Shown here one piece after another: positions 22,949 to 32,415 of a DNA stretch of 64,000 bases (positions are counted from its first letter, which is position 1; the number at the start of each line of letters is the position of its first letter). The position numbers and the translations under genes are program-made. The notes below the pieces were generated by a model. That model ran no database searches. It saw only the letters and a program-made list of their open reading frames with translations, and was not told the DNA's origin. The stretch is from Actinomadura sp. CNU-125 (GTDB taxonomy: Bacteria; Actinomycetota; Actinomycetes; Streptosporangiales; Streptosporangiaceae). The DNA is taken from the NCBI RefSeq assembly GCF_001942465.1, contig NZ_MKJY01000077.1, positions 1-64,000 on the forward strand, written 5' to 3'.

Positions 22949-23657
22949 TCACCCACGACGTCGCGGGGTCATCGCCACCGTGGCCGCCCCCACCACCTCC
23001 GCTCCCGCCGCGCGCAGGGCCCGGGACGCTTCGGAGAGCGACGCCCCGGTGGTCACCAGGTCGTCCACGAGGATGATCCGCCGCCCGGCCACCGGTACCC
23101 GCACCACGATGGCGTCCCGCAGGTTGGCCGCCCGCTGCGCCGCCGTGAGGCCCGCCTGGTCGGCCACCCCACGACGTTGGCGGAGTGCGTGCACCGCCGT
23201 GAGCGCCGCACCTTCCGCTCGCAGGCGCCGCACCGCCTTCCGCACCACGTCCTCCGTCGCGTCCCGCCCCCGCCGCCGCAGCGCCCGCCGCCCCGAAGGC
23301 ACCCACACCACCCACACGGTTGTCGGGGCCCCGTTTACGAGGCTCGGGGCCCGCCCCAGAGGTGGTTGTGGGTCGTGGTTTGGGGAGGGCGGCTTGGATC
23401 GCGGTGGCCAGGGCTTCGCCCAGCGGAGTGGCCAGGCGGGCGCGGCCTTGCTCCTTGTAGGCGGACAGGACGGCTTTCACGGGCCCCTCGTAGACGGCCA
23501 CCGTGAAGGGGCGTGGGACGCCTTGGGGCGCGGGGCCTCGGCGGGCGGGGGCTTGGAGGGGTAGGAGGCAGGTGGAGCAGAGGAGGACGGACGGACGGCC
23601 GCAGCCCGCGCAGCTCTCGGGGAGGACCATGTCGAGGATCGTCGTCAGCAGGTTCAT
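22949..23657 (-). CDS. ComF-family phosphoribosyltransferase-like protein (one frameshift)
   Basis: ComF family protein, linked in other bacteria to DNA uptake or recombination. The N-terminus has the zinc-finger-like ESCAGCGRPSVLLCSTC. Then VAVYEGPVKAVLSAYKEQGR and LGEALATAIQAAL follow in the first frame. After a shift near 23330 the second frame reads VWVVWVPSGRRALRRRG, HALRQRRGVADQAGLTAAQRAANL and the PRTase-type motif RRIILVDDLVTTGASLSEA. Start ATG 23657; stop TGA at 22949. In relatives it lies directly next to lpqB; here about 2.2 kb of other genes lie between. Confidence 0.85.
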
Positions 23658-23917
23658 GTCATCGACGATGCCCGGCCGGTCGCGGGGAGGGCAGGAATTC
23701 TTCTGCCTGTGGATAACTCGCCCCGACCTCGTTCATGGCGTGGGCATTTCCGCAGGTCAGCCACCAAGTGGGCGCAATACTGGAAGCCGTCATCCGCCCG
23801 CTCCCGCAGGTATCACCACCCCTCGGCAACACCTGCTCGCAGGTAGGACGAGTCTGTAACACTGATCCGGCGCATGGCAGATGCAACCAGATGACGCCGA
23901 CTGGAAGGGCGTGCGGG

Positions 23918-24124
23918 ATGGATTCCATGACCGTGTCCCGTGCCGCATGGCGCAAGAGTTCGCGGAGCGGGCAGAACGGCAACTGCGTGGAAGTCGCCGA
24001 CCTCTCAGCGAAGATCGGTCTCCGCGACAGCAAAGCCCCGGAGAGGGGACATCTGTCCCTGACCTCGGACATGTGGGCAGCGCTCGTCGCCGAAGTGCGA
24101 GACGGCCGGTTCGACCTTTCGTGA
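23918..24124 (+). CDS. DUF397-domain small protein (first copy)
   Basis: 68-residue DUF397 protein: WRKSSRSGQNGNCVEVADL, IGLRDSKAPERGHLSLT and the ending WAALVAEVRDGRFDLS match the family. DUF397 genes usually accompany an XRE/DUF5753 regulator, as in the WhiJ locus of Streptomyces development. Here the regulator follows about 0.6 kb downstream with a second DUF397 after it, so this copy is separated from its usual partner. Start ATG 23918 has GGAAGG about 11 bases upstream. Lower GC than the surrounding core genes. Confidence 0.85.
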   Translation: MDSMTVSRAAWRKSSRSGQNGNCVEVADLSAKIGLRDSKAPERGHLSLTSDMWAALVAEVRDGRFDLS

Positions 24125-24379
24125 GCTAGGGCGCCCACCCGCCGAGTGCTTCCTCTGACCGTCTCGTCGGCGGAGGCTCTTCTTGCTTCCCGACCAGTTT
24201 GGGCTCGCTGCGGGGGCGGCGCCGTTGCGATCACCCTCACCGACCGGGTTCCTGCTGGTCGGGTCAGCGAGTACCAGGGGTTTTGGCGCATGAACGCGCC
24301 CCGCGCTTGCACCCGTCCAGGCGTGGACCGTTCGCGGCCGGGATCCGCTCGCGGCTTCCGCCGCCCTACAGCGCCGCCG

Positions 24380-24696
24380 TCACCGCGCGCCCCGGCCAGC
24401 GCCAACGCCGCCCGCCGCGTCATCTCGGCGTCCGCGCCGGCCGGGTATCGCACCGACCCGCCCCAGGCGTAGGCCCACGAGCCCCGCCCGTCCTGCACCG
24501 CCGCCACTGTCACGATGCGACGGCCGATGACCGCCGACAACGCCACGCCGCCGTTCACTTCCAGGACCGGCCGCGATGCCCACCCCAGTTCCACCGGCGC
24601 CGCCGCCAGATCGGCCGGCAGGCGCACCCGGCGGACGATTACCTCCGGCGCTGCGCGCCACCGGCCGCCACGCCTCGAAGGAGGTGGGGGATTCAT
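24380..24696 (-). CDS. Possible small uncharacterised protein
   Basis: Minus-strand frame from ATG 24696 with a protein-like stretch: VIVRRVRLPADLAAAPVELG, ASRPVLEVNGGVALSAVIG, RRIVTVAAVQDGRGSWAYAW, GGSVRYPAGADAEMTRR. Beyond ALALAGARGD near 24385 the frame continues into sequence antisense to the DUF397 gene, so the true end is probably near 24380 in a neighbouring frame. I do not recognise the family. It would be divergent from the XRE gene and slightly overlap its proposed start, which makes both start choices uncertain. Confidence 0.35.
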
Positions 24697-25594
24697 ACGT
24701 TGTTCAGGGTTCGACTCCTCCGCAGCCGAGCCAAGGCCCTGGGACGCGGTGTGCCATCACCGGCCCGGGGCCGCTTGTTTCCGAACTACGACGAATACGG
24801 ACCGACCTGCAGATGTCGATCACAGAGGTTGTGGGACGGCTCGGTTGGCCCGGGTCGAAGCTGTCACGCATCGAGAACCGGCAGATCGGGATCAGCGCGG
24901 CAGACGTCCGGAAGCTTCTGGACCTCTACGGGGTAGATGACCCTCAGCAGGTTCGCGAACTCGTGGAGATGGCGCGCCGCTCGAAGGAGCGAGGGTGGTG
25001 GGAGTCGTACACGACGACCCTGCCGACCGAAACCCGCACCATGATCGGCATCGAAACCGAAGCCTCCTTGATCCGCGCCTACTCACAGGCGCTCATCCCT
25101 GGTCTCCTTCAGACACCGGACTATGCACATGCCGTGATCCGCGCGGCGTGCCCCACGGACTCACAGGAGATCGTCAACGAGCGCGTAGAAATCCGGCTCG
25201 CGCGCCAAGCACTCCTGGAAGAAAAGGAGGCACCCCGGCTCTGGGTCGTCCTCAGCGAGTCGGCGATCCGCCATGTTGTCGGAAGCAACGCGATCATGGC
25301 GACTCAGTTGCGGAGCCTCACCAAAGAGCGCAGCAGGGGCAACGTCGAACTTCAGGTTCTCCCGTTCTCAGCCGGAGAGCATCCGGCGATGGTCGGGTCA
25401 TTCTGGCTCTATGGATTTCCCGCACCGAACGAGTTGGGGCCGTCTACATCGAGACCATGACCAGTGCGTTGATCATGAAGGAACCGGAGGACCTCAACAC
25501 CTACAGCGACGCATTCGACCGCCTCCGAGCAGCGGCGCTCTCCCCCAAGGACACCCGAGCACTAATCCGCTCCCTCGCGGCAGATACGATTTAG
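24684..25594 (+). CDS. XRE-family regulator with DUF5753 (WhiJ-like), one frameshift
   Basis: Helix-turn-helix regulator of the WhiJ/DUF5753 type. The N-terminal HTH is LVSELRRIRTDLQMSITEVV, GRLGWPGSKLSRIENRQIGI and SAADVRKLLDLYGV. The DUF5753 part follows: GWWESYTTTLPTETRTMIGIE, EASLIRAYSQALIPGLLQTP, LLEEKEAPRLWVVLSESAIR and NVELQVLPFSAGEHPAMVGS. Near 25435 the frame changes into VYIETMTSALIMKEPEDLNTY, ending at TAG 25592-25594. Start unclear: GTG 24684 is the nearest in-frame candidate upstream of the HTH, while ATG 24814 would cut into it. The downstream DUF397 gene starts 24 nt later, giving the usual regulator-DUF397 pair. Confidence 0.82.
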
Positions 25595-25618
25595 TTCACC
25601 CGAAGGGAGCCGCCCCTC

Positions 25619-25822
25619 ATGGACGCAAGGCCAACCAAGGTGCGGTGGCGGAAGAGCAGCTATAGCGGCGGCACCGGGGAGTGTGTTGAGGTGGCCGGAC
25701 TGGTAGCGACCATCGGAGTACGCGACAGCAAAGCCCCAGACACAAACCATCTCTCGTGCAGACCAGAAGCTTGGGTTCAATTCGTATCCGATGTGCGTGG
25801 CGGTCGGTTCGATCTATCGTGA
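25619..25822 (+). CDS. DUF397-domain small protein (second copy, paired with XRE)
   Basis: 67-residue DUF397 protein: VRWRKSSYSGGTGECVEVAG, IGVRDSKAPDTNHLSC, and the ending FVSDVRGGRFDLS. It is close to the copy at 23918, sharing WRKSS.SG..G.CVEVA and the GRFDLS end. Start ATG 25619 follows AAGGGAG. Just 24 nt behind the XRE/DUF5753 gene, so they are almost certainly one unit, the arrangement known for WhiJ-like pairs, where the small protein is thought to modulate the DNA-binding protein. Confidence 0.88.
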   Translation: MDARPTKVRWRKSSYSGGTGECVEVAGLVATIGVRDSKAPDTNHLSCRPEAWVQFVSDVRGGRFDLS

Positions 25823-25930
25823 GTTAGACGTCTACTCGCCGCCTCTCCGCCGGCCGGGGCATCGCGATTTGCGAAGAAATTGCTTATACGCGTCTTTTCG
25901 ACCTGACGGTCGTTGGCACGGCGGTTCGGG

Positions 25931-27708
25931 TCAGCGGGGGTAGGAGGGGTCTCGGCCCGCGGTGGAGCAGATCCAGGGGCTGTAGGTGTTCGCGGGTGAG
26001 CGTTGGCGGCAGATCTTCTGCTCGCCCGCGGCGCGGGTGCCGATGAGGACGGGCGCGCCGGGGGCGGCGGTGATCGTCTCGGGTTCGCCGAGGGAGCCGA
26101 CGCCGAGGGACGTGATGGCGCTGCCGCTCACGGGCATCAGGAACGGGAGCGTCTGGGAGTCGCGTTTGGCGCGGCCGAGGACGGCGAGGGTGCCGTAGTC
26201 GCGCCAGGCGATGTCGACGGCGTCCTGGAGTTCGGAGCTGACGGGGAGGAACGCGCCGACGTCCAGGGTGCCGTCGGGGGCGTGGGCGATGCGGCCGATC
26301 TGCACCTGGGGACGGCCGTCGATGCGGACGATCACGGCGGCGCGGACCCCGTCGCGGGCGACGTGGAAGGCGAGGACCTCGCGTCCGCTGAGGCCCCAGT
26401 GGGCGGCGCGGACGGCCCCCTGGCCCGGGCGGCGCACCCACAGGTCGGACCCCTCGGACGTGCTCTCCACCGTCCACAGCGTGCCGTCGGGGCTCCAGGA
26501 CGGTGCGGTGAAGCGGGCGCCGTCGCGGGCGTCAGCAGGACGCGGGGGACGGCCGCGTTCGTGACGGGTGCGGCGACGACGAGCCGGTCGCGGGCCTGGC
26601 TGAGCCCGGCTACCTCCCCGTAGTCGGGCGACACGGCCGGGCGGGACAGGTGCCCGACGGTCGCGGCGACGGGGTGGGGGCGGTCGCCGCGCAGCGTGCC
26701 GAGGGCGCCGGACTCGCCGACGAGGTAGGCGTTCTGGTGGCCCTTGTCCTTCGCGTCGGGGCCGTCCGGCGAGTTCTCCGGCCAGGCGTAGACGGACTGG
26801 GTGGAGCCCATGCCGTCGGCGGTGACGGTCTCGCCGTCGATGCGCAGCCGCCAGCGCTGGATCTCCGACAGTTGCCGGAGCGTCCAGCCGAGCTGGGCGG
26901 ACATGCGTTCGATGTCGCCGCCGTGGGCGGCCTCGGTGAGGTCGACGGTGGCGACGTCGTTGTCGATGGCGACGGGGCCGCGCAGTTCGGTCCCGGCGGG
27001 GAAGGCGCTGCGGACGGCGCCGTTCAGCCAGGACGTGGGGCCGCTGAGGAGCGCCCGGACGAGCTGGGTGGGGAGCGTCTGGCGGTTCACGACCGGCAGG
27101 AAGATCCCGTTGGGGACGAGGGTGTGCCGATCGGGGGCGAAGAAGTACAGGTTGACGGTGCGCATGGCGCGTTCGACGTCGTCCTTGCTGAGGATCAGGC
27201 CGGCCTTGTCGCCGCCGGGCAGGCCGGTGATCCGCCAGGGGCCCTGCGCGGTCCTGGCGAGCTGGAAGGTGACGTCGAGGTCCTTGGGGGCGGCGGTGTA
27301 CTGGCCGTCGGAGGTGATGGTGCCCAGCTGCTCGCCGGTGATCCGGACGGTCGCCTGCCCGCCCTCGGCCTGGACGACCTGGGGCGCGATGATCCGGTCC
27401 GCCAGGACCGTGACGAACGGGCGGGGCCCGGGGTCCCAGCGGGTCTTGGCGCCGAGGTACTCCTTGGCGACCCGGTGGTCGTCGTCGAAACCGGCGGACG
27501 CGGCGAGGAAACCGGAGACGATCTCGGCCGGGCCCCATTCGGGGTCGGGTTCGACGGGGACGAGCCGGACGTACGGGTCGTCGACGCGTTCGGCGCGTTC
27601 GGCGGGCATGCCGGTGACGACCTGGCCGCCGCTGGGGACGCCGGCGCAGCCGGTGCCGGAGACCAGGACGGCGGCGCACAGCATGGTGAGGCCGAGCAGG
27701 CGGTTCAT
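25931..27708 (-). CDS. lpqB: Lipoprotein LpqB (one frameshift)
   Basis: Secreted lipoprotein that acts with the MtrAB system in Actinobacteria. Signal peptide [20 protein letters not shown] then Cys-21; the residue three before the Cys is Gly, so the lipobox is non-canonical. Sporulation/spore-germination-like (GerMN) region: [44 protein letters not shown] beta-propeller-like C-terminal half follows; after a frame change near 26530 it continues with [17 protein letters not shown] and [15 protein letters not shown]. Start ATG 27708 overlaps the mtrB stop (ATGA), matching the classic mtrA-mtrB-lpqB operon. Confidence 0.92.
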
Positions 27709-29341
27709 TCGCCGGCCTCCAGTTCCGCGAAGACGGGACGGGCGTCGCCCGCACCGGGCGGGACGAGCGGGAGCGGGGAGCCGCGGAGTTCCTCGCCCGC
27801 GACGCGGGGCAGCGACAGCCGGAACTGGGAGCCGTGCCCCGGTTCGCCCCACGCCTGGAGCCAGCCGCCGTGGAGCTGGGCGTCCTCGCGGGAGATGGAC
27901 AGCCCGAGGCCGGTGCCGCCGGTGGTGCGTGCGCGCGCGGGGTCGCGCGCCAGAAGCGGTCGAAGACCATTTGTCCCTCCCCCGGTTTCAGTCCGACGCC
28001 GTGGTCGCGGACGGCGACGGCGACGGCGTCGCGGTCGGCCGCGGCGGACACGACGATGTCCTCGCCCTCGCCGTGTTCGACGGCGTTGACCAGCAGGTTC
28101 CGCAGGATCCGCTCGACGCGGCGGCGGTCGACCTCGGCCATGCAGGGTTCGCCGGGCAACTGGAGGACGACCTTGCTGCCCTTGCGTTCGGCGAGGCCCT
28201 GGATGTCGCCGACGGTGCGGAGCACGAGGTCGCGCATGTCGAGCGACTCGGCGTCCAGGGTGGCGGCGCCGGCGTCGTGCCGGCTGATCTCCAGCAGGTC
28301 GCCGAGCAGGGCCTCGAACCGTTCGAGCTGGCTCTGCAGCAGTTCGGCGGAGCGGCCGACGGCGGCGTCGCCGAAGGTGTCGCGGTTCTCGTAGAGCATG
28401 TCGGCGGCGATGCGGATGGTGGTGAGCGGGGTGCGCAGCTCGTGCGAGACGTCGGAGACGAACTGGCGCTGCACCTGCGACAGGTCCTCCAGTTCGCGGA
28501 TCTTCTCCTGGAGGTTCTCGGCCATCTCGTTGAACGAGCGGGCGAGGCGGGCGAGGTCGTCCTCGCCCCGGACCCGCATGCGCTCTTCGAGCCGTCCGGC
28601 GGCGAGGCGCTGGGCGCCCTGCGCGGCGAGCCGGACGGGGATGACGACCTGGCGCGTCACCAGGGAGGCGATCGCGGCCAGGAGGAGGACGAGGACGATC
28701 CCCACACCGACCAGGGAGCGTTCGACGGTGGTGAGGGTTTCCTGTTCCTGCTCCAGGGAGAACAGGTAGTACAGCTCGAACTGGCCGGTGCGTCCGCCCA
28801 CGATGAGGCCGCGTTCGGACGGACGGTCGCCGATGTACGAGAGTTCGCCGTACGTGTAGGCGCGGGTGCCCGCGGGGGCGTTCGCGAGTTCCTCGCGGAG
28901 GCGTTTCGGGACGCTCGCCTCGCGCAGTTCGTTGGTGGCGTACCCGTCGAAGTACTGCTCGTTGGTGTCGCGGATGTACACCTCGTACAGGCCGGACGGT
29001 CCGCTGCTCGACCGCAGCCGGTCGATCGTGGAGTTCAGCCTGCTGCCGTTCCCCGAGGAGTTCCCCAGGTCGCGTTGGACCTGGCCCAGGCCCTCGTCCA
29101 ACTGGAGCCGGGCGGCCTTGACCTTGCTTTCCATCAGCGCGGACGACACCTGCTGCATCAGGAACGCGCCCAGGATCACCACGACGATCCCGGAGATGAA
29201 CAGGGTCGAGGTGACGACCCGTACCTGGATCGAGCGGCGCCAGCGGGTGAACGCCTGGCGGACGGCTCCGCGCAGGAGCCGTCGGAGGGTGCCCAGGATC
29301 CGCCGCGCGAACCGCCCCGCGCTCCTCAAGGAGACGTTCAT
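27705..29341 (-). CDS. mtrB: Sensor histidine kinase MtrB (one frameshift)
   Basis: Membrane kinase of the MtrAB two-component system, which controls cell-wall metabolism and division genes. TM1 is around residues 41-63 ([20 protein letters not shown]), followed by an extracytoplasmic sensor region, TM2 around 222-243 and a HAMP segment. The phospho-acceptor H-box is [20 protein letters not shown]; the N-box is [20 protein letters not shown], with [10 protein letters not shown]. The frame changes near 27945, inside FWRA; the true continuation carries [10 protein letters not shown] (G2 box) and ends in ELEAGE. Consistent with loss of one G in a GC-repeat. The MtrB C-terminus overlaps lpqB's start. 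Confidence 0.93.
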
Positions 29342-29476
29342 GAGGAGCCCGCGGGGCGACGCGCGGTACCGGGCGGGGGGCCGGTCGGACGGCCGGACGA
29401 ACGGAGGATCATCGTCGTGTCACCGGAGGGATCGGGCCGGTGGGGAGTCGAACCGGCGGTGGGTCAGGCGGGCACC

Positions 29477-30154
29477 TCAGGCGGGTCCGGCCTTGTAGCC
29501 GACACCGCGCACGGTCACGACGATCTCCGGGCGCTCGGGATCCTTCTCGATCTTCGCGCGGAGCCGCTGGACGTGCACGTTGACCAGGCGGGTGTCGGCG
29601 GCGTGCCGGTAGCCCCACACCTGCTCGAGAAGGACCTCGCGGGTGAAGACCTGGCGCGGCTTGCGGGCCAGGGCGACCAGGAGGTCGAACTCCAGCGGGG
29701 TGAGGGGGATGTGCTGGTCGCCGCGCTTGACCGAGTGCCCGGCGACGTCGATGGTGATGTCGCCGATCTGCAGGGTCTCGGGCGCGGGTTCGTCGGTGCG
29801 TCGCAGGCGCGCGCGCACGCGCGCGACCAGCTCCTTGGGCTTGAACGGCTTGACGATGTAGTCGTCGGCGCCCGATTCGAGCCCGAGGACGACGTCGACG
29901 GTGTCGCTCTTGGCGGTCAGCATGACGATCGGGATGCCCGACTCGGCGCGGATCTGCCGGCAGACGTCGATGCCGTCGGCGCCCGGCAGCATCAGGTCCA
30001 GCAGCACGAGGTCGGGGCGGGTCTCCCGGAACGCCTCGAGCGCCTTGTCGCCGTCGTGCACGAAGGAGGGCTCGAAGCCCTCGCCTCTCAGCACGATGCC
30101 GAGCATCTCGGCGAGCGCGAGGTCGTCGTCGACGACCAGTACACGTCCTCTCAT
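29477..30154 (-). CDS. mtrA: Response regulator MtrA
   Basis: 225-residue OmpR-type regulator. Receiver: GRVLVVDDDLALAEMLGIVL, phospho-acceptor Asp in RPDLVLLDLMLPGADGID, LTAKSDTVDVVLGLESGADD, and the KPFKPKEL switch Lys. DNA-binding winged helix: LTPLEFDLLVALARKPRQVF, LLEQVWGYRHAADTRLVNVH, RLRAKIEKDPERPEIVVTVR and GVGYKAG. ATG 30154 is chosen over ATG 30163 because GAGGG precedes it at the right distance and family members start MKGRVLVVDDD. mtrB begins 135 nt downstream. The frame is intact. Confidence 0.95.
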   Translation of the reverse strand: MRGRVLVVDDDLALAEMLGIVLRGEGFEPSFVHDGDKALEAFRETRPDLVLLDLMLPGADGIDVCRQIRAESGIPIVMLTAKSDTVDVVLGLESGADDYIVKPFKPKELVARVRARLRRTDEPAPETLQIGDITIDVAGHSVKRGDQHIPLTPLEFDLLVALARKPRQVFTREVLLEQVWGYRHAADTRLVNVHVQRLRAKIEKDPERPEIVVTVRGVGYKAGPA

Positions 30155-30638
30155 GGCCCTCATCGCAAAGTCGGGGTTCGGTGGAGTAAGGCGACGCGCC
30201 GGTTCCCACCTAGCCGCGGAGAGATATGCCTTGGCGTGCCAGGTTACCTGCGTTTGCCTCGTACATGACTCCCCGGAGCCGGGTGGCCGCGCGTCCGGCG
30301 CCCGGCGCCGCCCTCGCCTCGCGGCGGGGCACCGCCTTATGCGCTCCTTATACAGTGCCGGGTTTGTCAAGGGGGCTGTGGAAAACGGCGCGGGAACGGC
30401 CCGGAATCGGCGGATTTCAACACCGGGTTCGGCGTGTCGCGGGGCGGATCGCCGTCCGGGCCCTGCGATGACGGTGAACCCGGCATTGCGGCCATGACAG
30501 GATGACCTGACCGGACGCACGCGGTGGACGCACCCGGTGGAGGCACCGGGCCCTCGCCCCGCACGTGCCCGCCGGGCCCGCCGCAGAGATCGCAGAACAG
30601 ATCGCCGCAGATCGTCGCCGAGATCGCAGGGAGCCGCC
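30155..30638. promoter_or_regulatory. Divergent promoter region between mtrA and the membrane-protein operon
   Basis: 484 bp without a gene. On the minus strand, TTGACA (30365-30370) and TATAAG (30347-30352) are good hexamers but only 12 bp apart, so they may belong to different promoters; TATAAG would put an mtrA start near 30340 and leave a leader of about 185 nt. The 30340-30370 patch is the most AT-rich part. Nothing clear is seen for the plus-strand operon starting at 30639. Confidence 0.4.
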
Positions 30639-31721
30639 ATGCCGGGACCGGACGGCCGGGACGCCGCCGTGGAGGAGGCCGTCCCGTTCCGCCCCATGTC
30701 GATCTCGGAGCTGCTGGACGGCGTGATCGCCGGGATCCGGCGCCGCCCCCGGGTGATCCTGGGGATGTCGGCGACGGTCGCGGCGGTGATCCAGGTGGCC
30801 GGGTCCATCGTCGCGTTCTTCTTCATCGGCGACGACGCCCGGGAGGAGACGACGCCGGACGTCCTGCTGAGCTCGCTCGGGGCGCAGGCGACGCTGAACG
30901 TGCTGCTGCTGGTGCTGTCGGGGTTCGGGATCCTGCTGCTGGCGGGGCTGCTGGCGCCGCTGCTGGGGCGGGAGCTGCTGGGCATGCCGGTCCCGCCGCG
31001 GCCGCCGCGCGACGACCGGTCTCCGCACCGCGGCGCCGGTTCCCCGCTCCGCGACGCCCGTCCGGTGCTGGGACGGCTGGTGGGCACCGCGGCGACCGTG
31101 ATGGGCGTGTCGCTGCTCGCGGTCGCGGTGCCGGTCGTCCCGTTCGTCCTGCTGGCCGCGGCCGGGGCGCACCCGGCGCTGGTGGTGGCGGCCGCGATCC
31201 TGGGGTTCTCCGTCGGGTTCGCTCTGATGGTGTGGCTTTACGTGCTGCTGGTGCAGGCGGTTCCCGCGGTCGTCTTGGAGCGACGCACCGTGGGGGGTGC
31301 GCTCAAGCGCGCGCGGGCCCTCACGAAGGGCCGCTGGTGGCGGTTGTGCGGCGCGCTCCTCCTGGCCCTGCTGGTGACCGTCTTCATGGGGCTCTTCGCC
31401 CTGCGGATCCCCTTCATCGTGGCGCAGCTCGTGTTCTTCGGGGACGGCGGCGACACGCTGGGCGCGCTGGCCGTCGACACGGCCGGACGGATCGTGGCGT
31501 GGTCGGTCGTGCTGCCGTTCGACGCGGGCGTCATCGCGATGCTCTACATGGACCAGCGGATGCGCCGGGAGGGATTCGACCTGGAAGTGCGCATGCAGCG
31601 GACGGCCTCCTCCGCTTCCTCCTCCAAGGACACCCGCCAGAGCCTTGATGCGCAGGAAAGCGAAGAAGACCCCTTCATCGCACTGTGGCGTCCCGCCAAC
31701 GAAACGGGGGCGACTCTCTGA
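30639..31721 (+). CDS. Multi-pass membrane protein, first gene of the MoxR operon
   Basis: 360-residue integral membrane protein with about six hydrophobic segments. It begins VPFRPMSISELLDGVIAGIR, a pattern seen in proteins annotated as glycerophosphodiester-phosphodiesterase membrane-domain or DUF7847-like. Conserved-looking loops are RRTVGGALKRARALTKGRWW and LPFDAGVIAMLYMDQRMRRE. No enzymatic motif. The ending DPFIALWRPANETGATL overlaps the next gene (TGATG). Start ATG 30639 follows GGGAG. Position suggests a structural role in an envelope complex with DUF4129 and DUF58; function unknown. Confidence 0.78.
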   Translation: MPGPDGRDAAVEEAVPFRPMSISELLDGVIAGIRRRPRVILGMSATVAAVIQVAGSIVAFFFIGDDAREETTPDVLLSSLGAQATLNVLLLVLSGFGILLLAGLLAPLLGRELLGMPVPPRPPRDDRSPHRGAGSPLRDARPVLGRLVGTAATVMGVSLLAVAVPVVPFVLLAAAGAHPALVVAAAILGFSVGFALMVWLYVLLVQAVPAVVLERRTVGGALKRARALTKGRWWRLCGALLLALLVTVFMGLFALRIPFIVAQLVFFGDGGDTLGALAVDTAGRIVAWSVVLPFDAGVIAMLYMDQRMRREGFDLEVRMQRTASSASSSKDTRQSLDAQESEEDPFIALWRPANETGATL

Positions 31722-32415
31722 TGCTCGGCTCCTCGCTCCTCGATCCGGCCGACCGCGAGCAGGCCCGGGAGATGGCCCGCCGCGAGCTGGAGAAGCAGAT
31801 CTACCAGCGGGAGGAACCCTCCTGGCTGGAACGGACGTGGCACGACTTCCAGGACTGGCTGCGCGAGCTGCTCAACCAGGCGCCGGGCGGCGAGCCGCAG
31901 GGCAGCGGCAGCGGCATGCTCTCGATCCTGGTGATCGTGCTGGTGCTGGCGGCCGCGATCGCGCTGGCCGCCTGGCTGATGTGGGGGCGCCGCAACCCGC
32001 GCTCGCGGCGCGGGGCGCTGCTGGACGAGACGCGGCCCGCGACGGCGCTCGACCACCGGACGGCCGCCGAGCGGCTCGCGGCGGCCGGGCGGTGGGCCGA
32101 GGCGATCCGCGCGCGGATCCGCGCGGTGGCGCGCGACCTGGAGGAACGCGCCGTCCTCGGGCCGCGGCCGGGCCGCACCGCCGACGAGCTGGCGGGCGAG
32201 GCGGGCGCGGCGGTGCCGTGCTCGCGGACGCGCTGCGCGCCGCGGTGCGGACCTTCGACGACGTCTGGTACGGCGACCGTCCCGGCACCGCCGACGGGTA
32301 CGCGCAGGTCAAGGACCTGGACGACCGGTTGCGCGCGGCCCGTCCGGCGCCGCTGGAGTCCGACGGGCCCGTCCCGGCCGGGCAGGCCGACGAGGATGGG
32401 GGGCCGCGATGGTGA
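31721..32415 (+). CDS. DUF4129-domain membrane protein (one frameshift)
   Basis: About 230 residues. A soluble N-terminal segment (REMARRELEKQIYQREEPSW, ERTWHDFQDWLRELL) is followed by one membrane helix (MLSILVIVLVLAAAIALAAW) and a cytoplasmic C-terminal DUF4129 region. The region includes TAAERLAAAGRWAEAIRARI, RTADELAGEAG and, after a frame change near 32215, the diagnostic FDDVWYGDRPGT. It overlaps neighbours on both sides (TGATG upstream, seven bases downstream). DUF4129 genes accompany MoxR/DUF58 in actinomycetes; some relatives occur with transglutaminases. Confidence 0.83.

Noticed and set aside
24660-24745. tRNA-like stretch (T-loop-like GTTCGACTC with CAT upstream) near the XRE gene
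   Set aside because: Only three T-stem pairs form and no acceptor or anticodon stem can be built, so neither a tRNA nor an attachment-site tRNA fragment is supported.
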